64,000 nucleotides of DNA from Planctellipticum variicoloris (lineage in GTDB: Bacteria > Planctomycetota > Planctomycetia > Planctomycetales > Planctomycetaceae): contig NZ_CP130886.1 of NCBI RefSeq assembly GCF_030622045.1, positions 6,704,001 through 6,768,000 on the forward strand, written 5' to 3'. The notes beneath the pieces are model-generated. The model had not been told where the DNA came from and ran no database searches. It worked only from the letters and a program-made list of their open reading frames with translations. Shown here in pieces: positions 17,017 through 25,953 of the stretch (within the stretch, counting starts at the first letter, position 1; each line of letters opens with the position of its first letter). The position numbers were made by a program, and so were the translations under genes.

Positions 17017-17364
17017 GGTTGGAGCCGAGAGAGCGAGGAAGAAGTTTTACCGCGGAGACGCGGAGGACGCAGACAAGGCGAATACCGAGAAGAGCCCGGA
17101 AAGTGAAAAGTGAGTAGTGATGAGTGAGTAGTGCAAAATGAAAGAGTACCCGCCCGGCTGATAGATCATGTTCTCCGTCACTTGACACTCATCACTACTC
17201 AATACTCACTTTTCACTTTCCGGAGTCTTCTCCCGGTTTTCTCCGCGTCCTCCGCGTCTCCGCGGTGAATCCTTCTTTTTCTTCCAACGAACGGTTTCTA
17301 AGAAAACAGCCCGGGGTTGTGTGTCCCCGGGCTGCGTCGAAATCGGAGATCAGGCTTCAGGCAG
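17017..17364. repeat. Nested inverted repeats in a 348-bp gap
   Basis: Two concentric inverted repeats. The outer arms (17051-17072 and 17244-17265) share ACCGCGGAGACGCGGAGGAC; the inner arms (about 17096-17116 and 17203-17224) share the 20-mer CCGGAAAGTGAAAAGTGAGT and continue into imperfect GTAGTGATGAGTG matches. The outer motif is a type of repeat dispersed in many planctomycete and related genomes (established only in general terms). No gene is enclosed: about 60 bp separate the innermost matches. The rest of the gap holds the terminator described separately. Confidence 0.75.
17307..17334 (-). terminator. Rho-independent terminator of the DUF1501 gene
   Basis: A perfect 10-bp stem, CAGCCCGGGG pairing with CCCCGGGCTG, encloses an 8-nt loop. 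Read on the minus strand it is followed at once by TTTTCTT. It lies about 30 bp after the stop codon of the 17365-18831 gene. Confidence 0.8.
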
Positions 17365-18831
17365 CTACGAGAACAGGCGGGTGATGGCCTTGGCCTTCAC
17401 CAGTTCGCGCGGCTGCTTCAGGTGGTTGTAAACAATCGTCTCCGGGTCGATCCCGAAAGCGTGGTAGATCGTCGCCAGCAGCTCGGTCGGGTGGACCGGA
17501 TCTTCCAGCGGGGCCGAGGCGGTCTTGTCCGACTTGCCGTGGACGTTCCCCCGCTTGATCCCCGCACCCGCGACGACCGACGTGAAGCAGTAGGGCCAGT
17601 GGTCGCGGCCGTCCGCGCTGTTGCCGTTGCCGGAGGTGCTGACCCCCTTCTGCGGGCTCCGGCCGAATTCGCCCACGCAGACCACCAGCGTCTCTTCGAG
17701 CAGGCCCCGTTCGTCGAGATCCGCAATGAACGTCGCCAGACCCCGGTCGAGCATCGGACCCGACTGATTCTTCATCCGCTCGTTGAGGCCGACGTGATGG
17801 TCCCACGAGTGGTTGTCCGAGTTGGCCACCTTCGGCCAGATGACTTCCACCACCCGCGTTCCGGCTTCGACCAGCCGGCGGGCCAGCATCAGGCTCTGAC
17901 CGAACGTGTTCCGACCGTAACGGTCGCGGACGTCGCGCGGCTCCTGATCGAGCGAGAAGGCCTCGCGGGCCCGACCCGACACGACCAGATTCAGCGCCCG
18001 GTCGTAATACTCGTCCAGACGATACTCGGCGACGGCCTTATCGATCTCCGGCATCGACAGGTCGATCGAGTCCCGCAGCTTGGCCCGGCGTTCCAGACGG
18101 GCGGCAAACACGTCGGCCCGCAGTTGCAGGTCGTCGACGCGGATGCGGCTCATCTTTTCCATATCCATGTCGTCACCTTCCGGGTAGAGCGTGTACGGGT
18201 CGTACTCGCGTCCCAGGAAGCCGGCGGTGCCCCCCTTGCCGACGACATTGCTCTCCTGCAGCGGGCGGGGGAGCATCACGAACGGCAGCATCGGCTCCGT
18301 CGGCGGCTTCAGCCGGATGATGTTGGAGCCGAAGTGCGGGAAGTCCTTCGGGCTCGGCGGTTCGAGCTGCCCCGACGGGCTGACCTTGTCGGTCGTGTAG
18401 CCGGTCTGCATCTGGTAGATGGCGGCGGTGTGGTTGAACAGCCCGTTGGGGGTGTAACCCATCGAGCGGATCATCGTGAACTTATCGTTGACCTGGGCCA
18501 GCAGCGGCAGGTTCTCGGTGAACTGCACGCCGGGGAGCTTGGTGGAGATGTTCCCGAAGACGCTCTTCACCTTGTCGGGAACGTTTTCCTTGGGATCCCA
18601 CAGATCCAGGTGGCTGGGGCCGCCCTGCAGGTAGACCATGACCACGCTCTTGGCCTTGCCCCAGCCCGGTCCGCCGTGGACGGTGTTCGCCGAGGCGGAC
18701 TGCAGCTTGAGCATGCTTCCCAGCGAGAGTCCGAGCATCCCGGAGCCGCCCGCGCGGAGCACGGCCCGACGGGTCACGCCCAGGTTCCGGTCGCAGAGAT
18801 CTTTGCCAGGTTGGCCGGGGATGATCAGCAT
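17365..18831 (-). CDS. DUF1501 protein (alkaline-phosphatase-fold, Tat-exported)
   Basis: 488 residues from the ATG at 18831. The N-terminus carries a twin-arginine signal ([19 protein letters not shown]) about residues 20-40, so the protein is exported folded. DUF1501 proteins are distant members of the alkaline phosphatase/sulfatase superfamily and are greatly expanded in planctomycetes. Visible family motifs: [19 protein letters not shown] near residue 62, NHSWDHH around 327-333, CVGEFGRSP and GRDHWPYCF, the last two supplying the Asp/His pairs expected for a metal site. These proteins are usually encoded beside DUF1549/DUF1553 cytochrome-like proteins, as is partly the case here with 20991-23450. 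Enzymatic activity has not been established for the family, and none is claimed. Confidence 0.9.
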   Translation of the reverse strand: MLIIPGQPGKDLCDRNLGVTRRAVLRAGGSGMLGLSLGSMLKLQSASANTVHGGPGWGKAKSVVMVYLQGGPSHLDLWDPKENVPDKVKSVFGNISTKLPGVQFTENLPLLAQVNDKFTMIRSMGYTPNGLFNHTAAIYQMQTGYTTDKVSPSGQLEPPSPKDFPHFGSNIIRLKPPTEPMLPFVMLPRPLQESNVVGKGGTAGFLGREYDPYTLYPEGDDMDMEKMSRIRVDDLQLRADVFAARLERRAKLRDSIDLSMPEIDKAVAEYRLDEYYDRALNLVVSGRAREAFSLDQEPRDVRDRYGRNTFGQSLMLARRLVEAGTRVVEVIWPKVANSDNHSWDHHVGLNERMKNQSGPMLDRGLATFIADLDERGLLEETLVVCVGEFGRSPQKGVSTSGNGNSADGRDHWPYCFTSVVAGAGIKRGNVHGKSDKTASAPLEDPVHPTELLATIYHAFGIDPETIVYNHLKQPRELVKAKAITRLFS

Positions 18832-19069
18832 CGAGAAGCTCCTCAACGTCTATCAATGAGCGGAAAGCACTTGGTTGTGTGATCTGCAGTCGTCGCTGGA
18901 CTCCGCCGAGCCCGGTTCAATTGGAATTCGAGTCAGCCGTGATCGTAGGCAATTGTTCGAGGAAAACCCATCAGAATCTGTCGAAACTCTCTTTTGGGGT
19001 GGCACTGGCGGCCTTCAGCCGCCAGTGTCTTCAACTTGGGAGCTGAAGCACGGCTGGCCTGCCTGCGTC
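18832..19069. repeat. Spacer with GGCGGC hairpin
   Basis: At 19003-19027 a perfect 10-bp stem, CACTGGCGGC pairing with GCCGCCAGTG, closes a 5-nt loop. It follows the stop codon of the 19070 gene when read on the minus strand and could terminate it, although only a weak T-run follows. The sequence has the look of a dispersed palindromic repeat. Confidence 0.55.
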
Positions 19070-20395
19070 TCACACCCATTCTTTGATCAGTTTGCCCTCG
19101 TTGAGCAGCACAGGCCGTCCGTCCGGGGCCTGCACGTGCAGGTCGGGCGGCAGGCCGAGTTTGTGGTAAATCGTCGCCACGATGTCGTCCGAACTGTATT
19201 CGTTGCGGATGACCTTGCCCCCCTCGGCGTCGGTGGCCCCGAGGACCGCTCCACCGGGGATGCCCGCGCCCGCCATCACGGCGAAACCGGCACTCCCCCA
19301 GTGATCGCGACCGCTGGCGGAATTGACGGTCGGCGTCCGGCCGAAGTCGGTCAGCCAGACAACCAGGGTCGAATCGAGCAGCCCCCGCTGTTCCAGATCC
19401 ATTACGAGCTGCGGCAGAGCCTGGTCGACCGGCGGAATCCGGCCATCCTTGAGGGCCTTAAAGTTATTCTGGTGCGTGTCCCAGCCCCCGTCGGTCAGGG
19501 TCACGAACCGGACGCCCGATTCGATCAGGCGACGTGCCAGCAGGCAGCTCTGGCCGAAGCGGTGCCGCCCGTAGGCGTCGCGGAGCCGGGGATCTTCCAG
19601 TTCGAGCTGGAAGGCCCGCTTCGTTTCCGACGCGGTAATCATGTCAAACGCGGTCTTGTAGTTCTCGTCGAGCGCGTCGAACTGCTTGGGCTGCACGCTC
19701 GACTGCTTCTGGAGCTGCTCGACCATCGACAACACATTGCGACGGCGCTGCACCCGCTCGCCCGCCATGCCGGCCGGGGGGGTAATGTCCCGGACGGTGA
19801 AGTTCGCGGCGTTCGGGTCGGCAGTCAGCGTAAACGGATTGAATTCGAGGCCCAGAATCCCTGACGATCCGCCGCCAAAGCGGTTGTCGAGCGACGTTCC
19901 AAGCTGCAGATACGGGGGCATGACCGTCTTGAAGCCCTTCTGGTGGCTGACGACGGAGCCCATGGTCGGGTAGTGAATGCCGGGGTTGAACCGTCGGCCG
20001 CTCAGCACGTGCTGGTCGGCGACGCCGTGGCTGGCGTTCCCCGGATTCCAGCCGCGGAGAACGCCGAACCGGTTCAGCTCGCGGGCGAAGCGGGGGAGAA
20101 TTTCGGCGAACTGCACGCCGGGGACGGCGGTATCGATGACGCCGAACTCCCCCTTCACGCTGACAGGAGCTTCCGGCTTGGGATCGAACGTGTCGTGGTG
20201 GCTCGTCCCGCCCTGGGTCCAGATCACGATGCAGTTCACATCGCCGGCACGATTACCGGTGGCGGCCTGAACCGCCCGCTGGGCCAGCATCGAGGGGAGC
20301 GACACACCCAGACCGGCGAGGGCGCCCACCTGGAGGAAACTGCGGCGAGAAACGCCGTCACAGGTCCGCGTGGCTTTGGAAGCGATGGTCAACAT
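19070..20395 (-). CDS. Second DUF1501 protein (Tat-exported)
   Basis: 441 residues from the ATG at 20395; the longer frame upstream has no signal peptide, whereas this start gives a twin-arginine signal (SRRSFLQVGALAGLGVSL, about residues 16-33). Family motifs: NCIVIWTQGGTSHHDTFDPKP near 58-78, DGGWDTHQNNF, VVWLTDFGRTP and GRDHWGSAGFAVMAGAG. The closing segment PDLHVQAPDGRPVLLNEG is typical. It lies head-to-head with the DUF1549/DUF1553 gene (595-bp gap), the usual planctomycete arrangement of these two families. It is related to, but clearly different from, the DUF1501 protein at 17365-18831, so this is not a recent duplication. Confidence 0.92.
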   Translation of the reverse strand: MLTIASKATRTCDGVSRRSFLQVGALAGLGVSLPSMLAQRAVQAATGNRAGDVNCIVIWTQGGTSHHDTFDPKPEAPVSVKGEFGVIDTAVPGVQFAEILPRFARELNRFGVLRGWNPGNASHGVADQHVLSGRRFNPGIHYPTMGSVVSHQKGFKTVMPPYLQLGTSLDNRFGGGSSGILGLEFNPFTLTADPNAANFTVRDITPPAGMAGERVQRRRNVLSMVEQLQKQSSVQPKQFDALDENYKTAFDMITASETKRAFQLELEDPRLRDAYGRHRFGQSCLLARRLIESGVRFVTLTDGGWDTHQNNFKALKDGRIPPVDQALPQLVMDLEQRGLLDSTLVVWLTDFGRTPTVNSASGRDHWGSAGFAVMAGAGIPGGAVLGATDAEGGKVIRNEYSSDDIVATIYHKLGLPPDLHVQAPDGRPVLLNEGKLIKEWV

Positions 20396-20990
20396 GGCAG
20401 GGCTCCGGGGCAGGGAGGAGCGGGCGAGGCAATCCGGACGGCGGGACAAGCAGGCGGTCGACATGCAGGTCGGGACGGTGGTCCACAGACCGCCACCCCA
20501 CACTCATCAAAATACCTTTACATGTCGGTTCAAGCAATAGGCTGTATCGAGCCCGAATTTCGAGGTGTGTCTGTGCGTTCACGTTTCGGGGAGGTGGAAA
20601 GGCTCGGAGAGAACCACGAATGACACGAATCTCCACGAATCCGAAAGACGAAAAAGACGAAGGAGAGGGCCTGAGCCGCTGAAGACACGGAACAGCGAAG
20701 AGCAGACGGAACTATCAGGAGACCGGGGCACTACGAGGGCGCTCCTGCCTCGGCCTCCCGTCATCTTCCTGACATTCGTGCTTATTCGTGTCATTCGTGG
20801 TCAAACTCTTCTCAAGCCTGGCAGGGCAACCGGCACGACCGGTCCAGTTCCCGGCAGCGGCAGATTTTGCCGAACCGGGTGGCGGTTCGAGGAAGGGGAT
20901 GGCGTCCGTCTGACCGATCCGTAATAATTGATGTGTTCGGCCCACCTGACTTTCCCGCCTGCGACTGTTCCCTCCCACGGAGGCCCCGCC
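20396..20990. repeat. Divergent 595-bp region with inverted CACGAATGACACGAA repeats
   Basis: Holds the promoters of the DUF1501 gene and the DUF1549/DUF1553 gene. Two arms, about 20612-20640 and 20776-20806, are inverted copies of a sequence containing ACCACGAATGACACGAAT, separated by about 135 bp that includes Arg/Lys-rich but unconvincing open frames. No gene is enclosed. The rest shows nothing recognisable. Confidence 0.6.
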
Positions 20991-23450
20991 ATGCTTCGCA
21001 CCCTCTTCTCTGTCTTCGGTTGTCTCGTGCTCGCACCGGGACTGGGATTCGCGGACGATGCCCTGGCCGTCACACCGCCGGAAGTTCGACTGACCGGCAA
21101 CTTCGCGGAAATCCAACTTCTCGTGAACCCGCCGGTCGGGGACCTGGCCTCGGGACACGTCGAAGACTGGACGCCCCGCGCGCAGTTCCGCTCCGCCAAT
21201 GACGCCATCGCGATTGTGACTCCCGGCGGGCGCGTCATGCCGAAGGCGGTCGGCGCGACGGAAGTCACCGTCCAGGTCGAGGGGGCGACTCGGACGATTC
21301 CGGTTGTTGTCAGCGGAATCTCCGCCGAGCCGGACGTGGATTATCTCGATCAAGTCCGCCCGGTCCTGACGAAAACGGGTTGCGCGATGGCAAGCTGCCA
21401 TGCGGCTCAGTTCGGACAGGGGGGCTTCAAGCTGACGGTCTTCGGGTTCGACGGCGCGGCCGACCGGGCCGCGATGGCCCGCGAAGTGATGGGCCGGCGG
21501 ATCAACGTCATGGATCCCGACGACAGCCTGCTCCTCCGGAAACCGACGATGCGAACCGCCCACGCGGGCGGCCGGCGGATCGAATTCGGCTCGCGCGACT
21601 ATAAGCTGCTCGCCGCCTGGATCGCGAAGGGGGCGCCCGCCCCCAAGCCCGAAGAACGGGCCATCAAGCAGCTCGCGGTGACGCCGGCCCAGCGGATCGG
21701 CGAACCGGGCCTGCAGCAGCAGTTGCGGGTCGAGGCCCACTACGCCGACGGCGAAGTTCGCGACGTCACCGCCTGGGCCCGCTTCGATTCGCTCGACGAA
21801 GGAGTCGTCACGGTCTCCACCAATGGTTTGTGTACGGTCGCCGGACGGGGACAGTCACCGGTAATGGTCCGCTTCGAAGGCCAGGCGGGGCTCTGCACGT
21901 TCGTCATTCCCTACGGCAAGCCGGCGGACCTGGCGGGCTGGACGAACAATAACTTCGTCGACGAACTGGCCGCCACCAAGTTCCGCGAGCTCGGCATCGA
22001 ACCGTCGGGTCTGTGCGACGATCACACGTTCCTCCGCCGGATCTTCCTCGACGCCACGGGCACGCTGCCGTCGCTCGAAGAAATCCGCGAGTTCGAAGCC
22101 TCGACCGACCCGAACAAGCGACAGCAGTGGATCGACCGCGTGCTGGGGCTGGCCGATTCGCCCCTGAAGGCGACTTACAATGACCGCTATGCGGCGTACT
22201 GGACGCTCAAGTGGTCCGACCTGATCCGCAACAACAGCCGGGATCTGCAGGACACCGGGATGTGGGCGCTCCACAACTGGATCAAGGAGCAGTTCCGGCA
22301 GAACGTGACGTTCGACAAGTTCGTCAGCCAGCTCGTGCAGGGGAAGGGCTCCGTCTTTTCGAACGGCCCGGCGAACTACTTCCTGGTCAACGCCAACCCG
22401 TCCGAGCTGGCCGAGTCGACAGCTCAGCTTTTCCTCGGAAGCCGGCTGACTTGCGCCCAATGCCACCATCACCCGTTCGAGAAGTACAGCCAGGACGACT
22501 ACTACAGCTTCGCTGCGTACTTCGCCCGCGTGAGTGTCAAGAACAGTCAGGAATTCGGTCTGTTCGGTCGCGAGCGGGTCGTCATGCTGAAGACGGGGGG
22601 AGATGTCCGCCAGCCTCGCACCGGCAAGGTGATGGCGCCCAAGCCACTCGACAGCGAACCGCTCGATCACCCGCTCGACCGTCGGATCGCGCTGGCCGCC
22701 TGGATGACCTCACCCGAGAACAAGGCGTTCTCGAAGGCGGTCGTGAACCGCTACGTCTCCTACCTGATGGGCCGCGGGCTGGTGGAGCCGGTCGACGACA
22801 TGCGGCCGACCAATCCGCCGACGAACGTCGCCCTGATGGAAGCGCTGTCCGACGACTTCACGAAGTCGGGCTTCAACCTGAAGCATCTGATCCGGACGGT
22901 GATGTCGTCGCGGCTGTATCAGCTCGATTCGCAGCCGACGTCGCAGAACGCCGCAGACGAGCGGTTCTACAGCCACTTCCACGTGAAGCGGCTGACCGCC
23001 GAGCCGCTGCTGGATGCGATCGACGCCGCGGCGGGGACGAAGACCAAATTCAAGGACCTGCCGCTGGGGACGCGGGCGATTGAGATCCCCGACGCCGAGT
23101 ACCCGGACTATTTCCTGACGACGTTCGCCAAACCGCGGCGGACGAGCGTCTGCGAGTGCGAGCGACCGGCGGAAGCCAACCTGGCCCAGGCGCTGCACAC
23201 GCTTAACGGCGACATCCTGGCGAACAAGATCGCCGCGAAGGACGGCCGGGTGGCGACGCTCCTGGCGGCGAAGAAGCCGCACGCGGAGATCGTCCAGGAG
23301 CTGTACCTGGCCACGCTCGCCCGCCCGGCGAGCGCGGGGGAGATCTCGGCCAGCGAGCAGATCGTGGCCCAGTCCCCGTCGCCGAAGGAAGGGTACGAAG
23401 ACCTGCTGTGGGCGCTGATCAACAGCAAGGGATTTCTGTTTGTGAAGTGA
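20991..23450 (+). CDS. DUF1549/DUF1553 cytochrome-like protein with N-terminal Ig-like domain
   Basis: 819 residues. The ATG at 20991 has GGAGG nine bases upstream and begins a signal peptide (cleavage after about residue 22). Order: a bacterial Ig-like (Big_2) domain about 27-110; a PSCyt1-like segment with CAMASCH at 131-137, which is a C-x4-CH spacing rather than CxxCH; a second Ig-like stretch about 235-310; DUF1549 from about 322 (NNFVDELAA...); a regular CxxCH heme motif at 488-492 (CAQCHHHPF); and DUF1553 from about 560 to the end (DRRIALAAWMTSPENKAFSKAVVNRYV). These planctomycete proteins are thought to be periplasmic and to work with DUF1501 partners; their reaction is unknown. The neighbouring divergent DUF1501 gene fits that partnership. 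Confidence 0.92.
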   Translation: MLRTLFSVFGCLVLAPGLGFADDALAVTPPEVRLTGNFAEIQLLVNPPVGDLASGHVEDWTPRAQFRSANDAIAIVTPGGRVMPKAVGATEVTVQVEGATRTIPVVVSGISAEPDVDYLDQVRPVLTKTGCAMASCHAAQFGQGGFKLTVFGFDGAADRAAMAREVMGRRINVMDPDDSLLLRKPTMRTAHAGGRRIEFGSRDYKLLAAWIAKGAPAPKPEERAIKQLAVTPAQRIGEPGLQQQLRVEAHYADGEVRDVTAWARFDSLDEGVVTVSTNGLCTVAGRGQSPVMVRFEGQAGLCTFVIPYGKPADLAGWTNNNFVDELAATKFRELGIEPSGLCDDHTFLRRIFLDATGTLPSLEEIREFEASTDPNKRQQWIDRVLGLADSPLKATYNDRYAAYWTLKWSDLIRNNSRDLQDTGMWALHNWIKEQFRQNVTFDKFVSQLVQGKGSVFSNGPANYFLVNANPSELAESTAQLFLGSRLTCAQCHHHPFEKYSQDDYYSFAAYFARVSVKNSQEFGLFGRERVVMLKTGGDVRQPRTGKVMAPKPLDSEPLDHPLDRRIALAAWMTSPENKAFSKAVVNRYVSYLMGRGLVEPVDDMRPTNPPTNVALMEALSDDFTKSGFNLKHLIRTVMSSRLYQLDSQPTSQNAADERFYSHFHVKRLTAEPLLDAIDAAAGTKTKFKDLPLGTRAIEIPDAEYPDYFLTTFAKPRRTSVCECERPAEANLAQALHTLNGDILANKIAAKDGRVATLLAAKKPHAEIVQELYLATLARPASAGEISASEQIVAQSPSPKEGYEDLLWALINSKGFLFVK

Positions 23451-23454
23451 GCCG

Positions 23455-23488
23455 GTCGTCCGTGGTCCGTTGTCCGTGGTCCGTTGCC
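23455..23488 (+). repeat. Solo GTCCGTGGTCCGTTG repeat
   Basis: Directly after the stop codon at 23450 there are tandem copies of GTCCGTGGTCCGTTG. The sequence belongs to the same family as the inverted repeats at 4366-4398 and 4858-4890 but is not accompanied by a four-helix-bundle gene. Confidence 0.6.
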
Positions 23489-23637
23489 AGAAAAGGGGGG
23501 GGGGTTGTCCGGCCTTTGTTTCCTGGCGGCATGCATGTCTTTTCGGGTGCTCGGGGGTGGAGAGACTGGCATCAGTTTCTTGTGTGACGCATGATGTTCG
23601 ATCCTCAGTCTGATGGATTCCACCGAGAGCTTTCCCG

Positions 23638-24183
23638 ATGTCGCGCGCGCTCCTCGTCATTGACGTGCAGAACGAATACTTCACCGGGGCGCTGCCGATC
23701 ACGCATCCCGCCGGGCATCTGTCGCAGATTCTGAAGGCGATGGATGCCGCGTCGGCCGCGAAGACTCCCGTGGTCGTCGTGCAGCATCACTTTCCGCGGC
23801 CGGCACCTCCGATCTTTCAGAGAGGGACGCCTGGCTGGGAGCTGCATCCGGACGTTGCGGCGCGGCCGCGCGATCTGCTGATCGAGAAGACGCTGCCGGG
23901 CAGTTTCACCGGGACGCCGCTCGAAAGCTGGCTGCGGGAGCGGGGGATCTCGACGTTGACAATCGCCGGCTACATGACGCACATGTGCTGCGATACGACG
24001 GCCCGGCAGGGGGTGCATCGGGGGTTCACGGTCGAGTTTCTGCGGGATGCGACGGGGACGCTGGCGCTGTCGAACCCGGCGGGGGAGGTGACGGCCGAGG
24101 AGCTGCACCGGGCGATTCTGTGCGCTCAGCAGCAGTTGCTGAGCGAGGTGCTGGATGTGGAGACGTGGGCGGGGCGGCTGTGA
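23638..24183 (+). CDS. Isochorismatase-family cysteine hydrolase
   Basis: 181 residues, typical length. The catalytic triad of the family is complete: Asp9 in LLVIDVQN, Lys84 in LIEKTLPGSF, and Cys117 in YMTHMCCDTTAR. A cis-peptide-like VxxT motif (GYMTHMC) precedes the nucleophile. Members hydrolyse amides or enol ethers such as nicotinamide, N-carbamoyl compounds or isochorismate; the metal-binding residues of nicotinamidases are not evident, so I keep the call at family level. There is no recognisable partner gene; the next gene starts 60 bp downstream on the same strand. Confidence 0.88.
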   Translation: MSRALLVIDVQNEYFTGALPITHPAGHLSQILKAMDAASAAKTPVVVVQHHFPRPAPPIFQRGTPGWELHPDVAARPRDLLIEKTLPGSFTGTPLESWLRERGISTLTIAGYMTHMCCDTTARQGVHRGFTVEFLRDATGTLALSNPAGEVTAEELHRAILCAQQQLLSEVLDVETWAGRL

Positions 24184-24243
24184 GGTTGCAGGGCAGGCTC
24201 GTGCAATTCGATTCCAGACGCGAGAAGCAGATGCGAGGGCACC

Positions 24244-25071
24244 GTGGCAAACTCCTTCAAACCGCCAGGAATCAGGTCGCTGGTCGAGATTGATCGTGCC
24301 GACTGCAAGTATGGCTCGCGCAGCATCATGATCGAGGGGTTGGTCTCCGGGAGCAGCCAGGGGGGGTGGCCGGGCAAGGCTTCGACTTTCAAGGTGCACT
24401 GCTATTCGCTGGCGGCGTGGCGACGCGCTGGCAAACCAATCGTCGAGCGCGAACTCACCATTCTGCGACCAGTTCCCGTCGACGCCGACGGTTCGTATTT
24501 CCGGGATTTTCCGGCGTACTCAACGCAGCGTATTCGCATCCTGCTGTCGACAGACGAAACGCGGGCCATCGTGAAAGATGTGCTTGAAACCGGCATCACA
24601 GACGACGAATTGCAGGCGATCGCCGACAAATTGCAACAGCCGGTGGTCGTCTGGCACGATCAGTTTGGCCGGATGGCGCTGGATCGCACGTTGGACTACT
24701 TCAATGGTGTTGGCCGGTGGGACGGAGTTGCCGTGACCGTGTCCGTACCGGCCGAGCAGGACTCACCGGTGGCACAGGCCCTGGCGGCAGCCGAATCCCT
24801 CTGGGCCTCACAGAAAGAATGGAAGAAGCAGATCGAGCAGGCGATCGCCAGCGATCTGGTCGACCTCTGGAATCGTACCTGGCGGAGTCCGGGTGAAAAG
24901 AAACTGTCCGGGAGGCAGTTTCTGCAACAGATCTCGCCGGATTCTGTCGTCTTCCAGCGAGATGGCGAGTTCGAGTTCTATTATTGCGACGACGATCTCT
25001 TCGCCGGTCACTTGATCAGTGTCAGGGGGGATCTGCAGGGCGGCCTTGGAACGGCTTCGTTGAGCGGGTGA
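24244..25071 (+). CDS. DUF2262 domain protein
   Basis: 275 residues, start GTG at 24244. The C-terminal 80 residues match the DUF2262 pattern: a D-L-W-N-R-T-W segment, then a LSGRQFLQQI helix, SVVFQRDGEFEFYYCDDDLFAGHLI, and a Gly-Leu-rich end. The N-terminal 180 residues have no obvious relative. No signal peptide or TM segment, so cytoplasmic. DUF2262 proteins are often encoded near toxin/immunity-type genes in other bacteria, but here the neighbours are ordinary metabolic genes. Function unknown. Confidence 0.72.
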   Translation: MANSFKPPGIRSLVEIDRADCKYGSRSIMIEGLVSGSSQGGWPGKASTFKVHCYSLAAWRRAGKPIVERELTILRPVPVDADGSYFRDFPAYSTQRIRILLSTDETRAIVKDVLETGITDDELQAIADKLQQPVVVWHDQFGRMALDRTLDYFNGVGRWDGVAVTVSVPAEQDSPVAQALAAAESLWASQKEWKKQIEQAIASDLVDLWNRTWRSPGEKKLSGRQFLQQISPDSVVFQRDGEFEFYYCDDDLFAGHLISVRGDLQGGLGTASLSG

Positions 25072-25953
25072 TTCTCACGGGATCATTGAGTTCCGGGCGG
25101 TTCTATCGGACGGATGAGGACGTCCGCCGTACGTACCGCGATCGGCTCCGGCGGGCCGGCTTTCTTACGGCCGTCCCGCCGGAGTCCGTCTGGCGGTGAT
25201 GTTGCGCCGGTGGAAGTCCCGGCGGTTCAAGCACGTTGATCAGGTTCGCCGGTCGTTTGGCCGGGTGAACGGGGAAAGCTCGACGTCGAGGCTGTGCGCA
25301 CACGGGGTGCGCCCCTCGGATCCTCCTTGCGGAAGACCCGTCGCTGGGCCCTGATCAGGCCCGGTTTGACGGGAATCGTCCGGAACGCCAACGGTTGCCC
25401 GCCGACGCGCATGCTCCTATGTCCCCGTCATAAATAGCGAGTTTGTTGCGCGGAATTCACATAAGAAGTGGTTGGTGGGTCGTGGATGGAGGATGGGGAG
25501 GAGAGGTGGTGCGTGTGGAGAAGCCGGAAGACGAAGAGGACGCGGAGCGTCTGAAGAGGCGTTCCCAGGCGGAGCCTGGGAACGAGGGAATGTAAGGTCT
25601 TGAGCTTCTCGCCGTCGGCTGCGCCTTGCCGACTGCGCCGCCTCTGCCGCGGCTCCGTAGGGCAACGCTGTCTGCGCTTGACGTACCGTCTCTGCGGGGT
25701 CATCCCCGGCATCTGCTGCGCGTAACTCCGGCAGCAAACACCCCTTGCGTAGTTTTCGGGCACACGGGGCAGCACGCCTCAAGCCATTGGCGGGCAACAT
25801 GTTGCCGCGCGCTCACGGGCTCTTCACAGCCTGCGGTATGGGAGTTGCGTTCCGGGCTCCCTGGTCGGAGACGTCCTTGTGCCTGGGGCGTCCGGGGATC
25901 GTGGTCCCTGCTCCGTCGACCTTCGCTGGCCTTTTGCAAAGTGAGAACTGTCC
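25072..25953. other. 882-bp gene-free region with a palindromic dispersed repeat
   Basis: No open frame here has protein-like composition or a plausible start. At 25561-25583 there is a palindrome, GTTCCCAGGC pairing with GCCTGGGAAC, whose inverted copy occurs at 35323-35346. A segment at about 25200-25330 is rich in short GC pairings but fits no RNA family that I can name. The last 150 bp should contain the promoter of the HAD phosphatase gene. Confidence 0.55.

Noticed and set aside
17017-17364. Insertion sequence suggested by paired inverted repeats
   Set aside because: No transposase frame is present and the enclosed DNA is too short.
25200-25400. Riboswitch or group II intron fragment suggested by a GGTGGAAGTCCC-like stretch
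   Set aside because: Only a short motif resembles known RNAs; neither the cobalamin core nor the intron domain V could be aligned.
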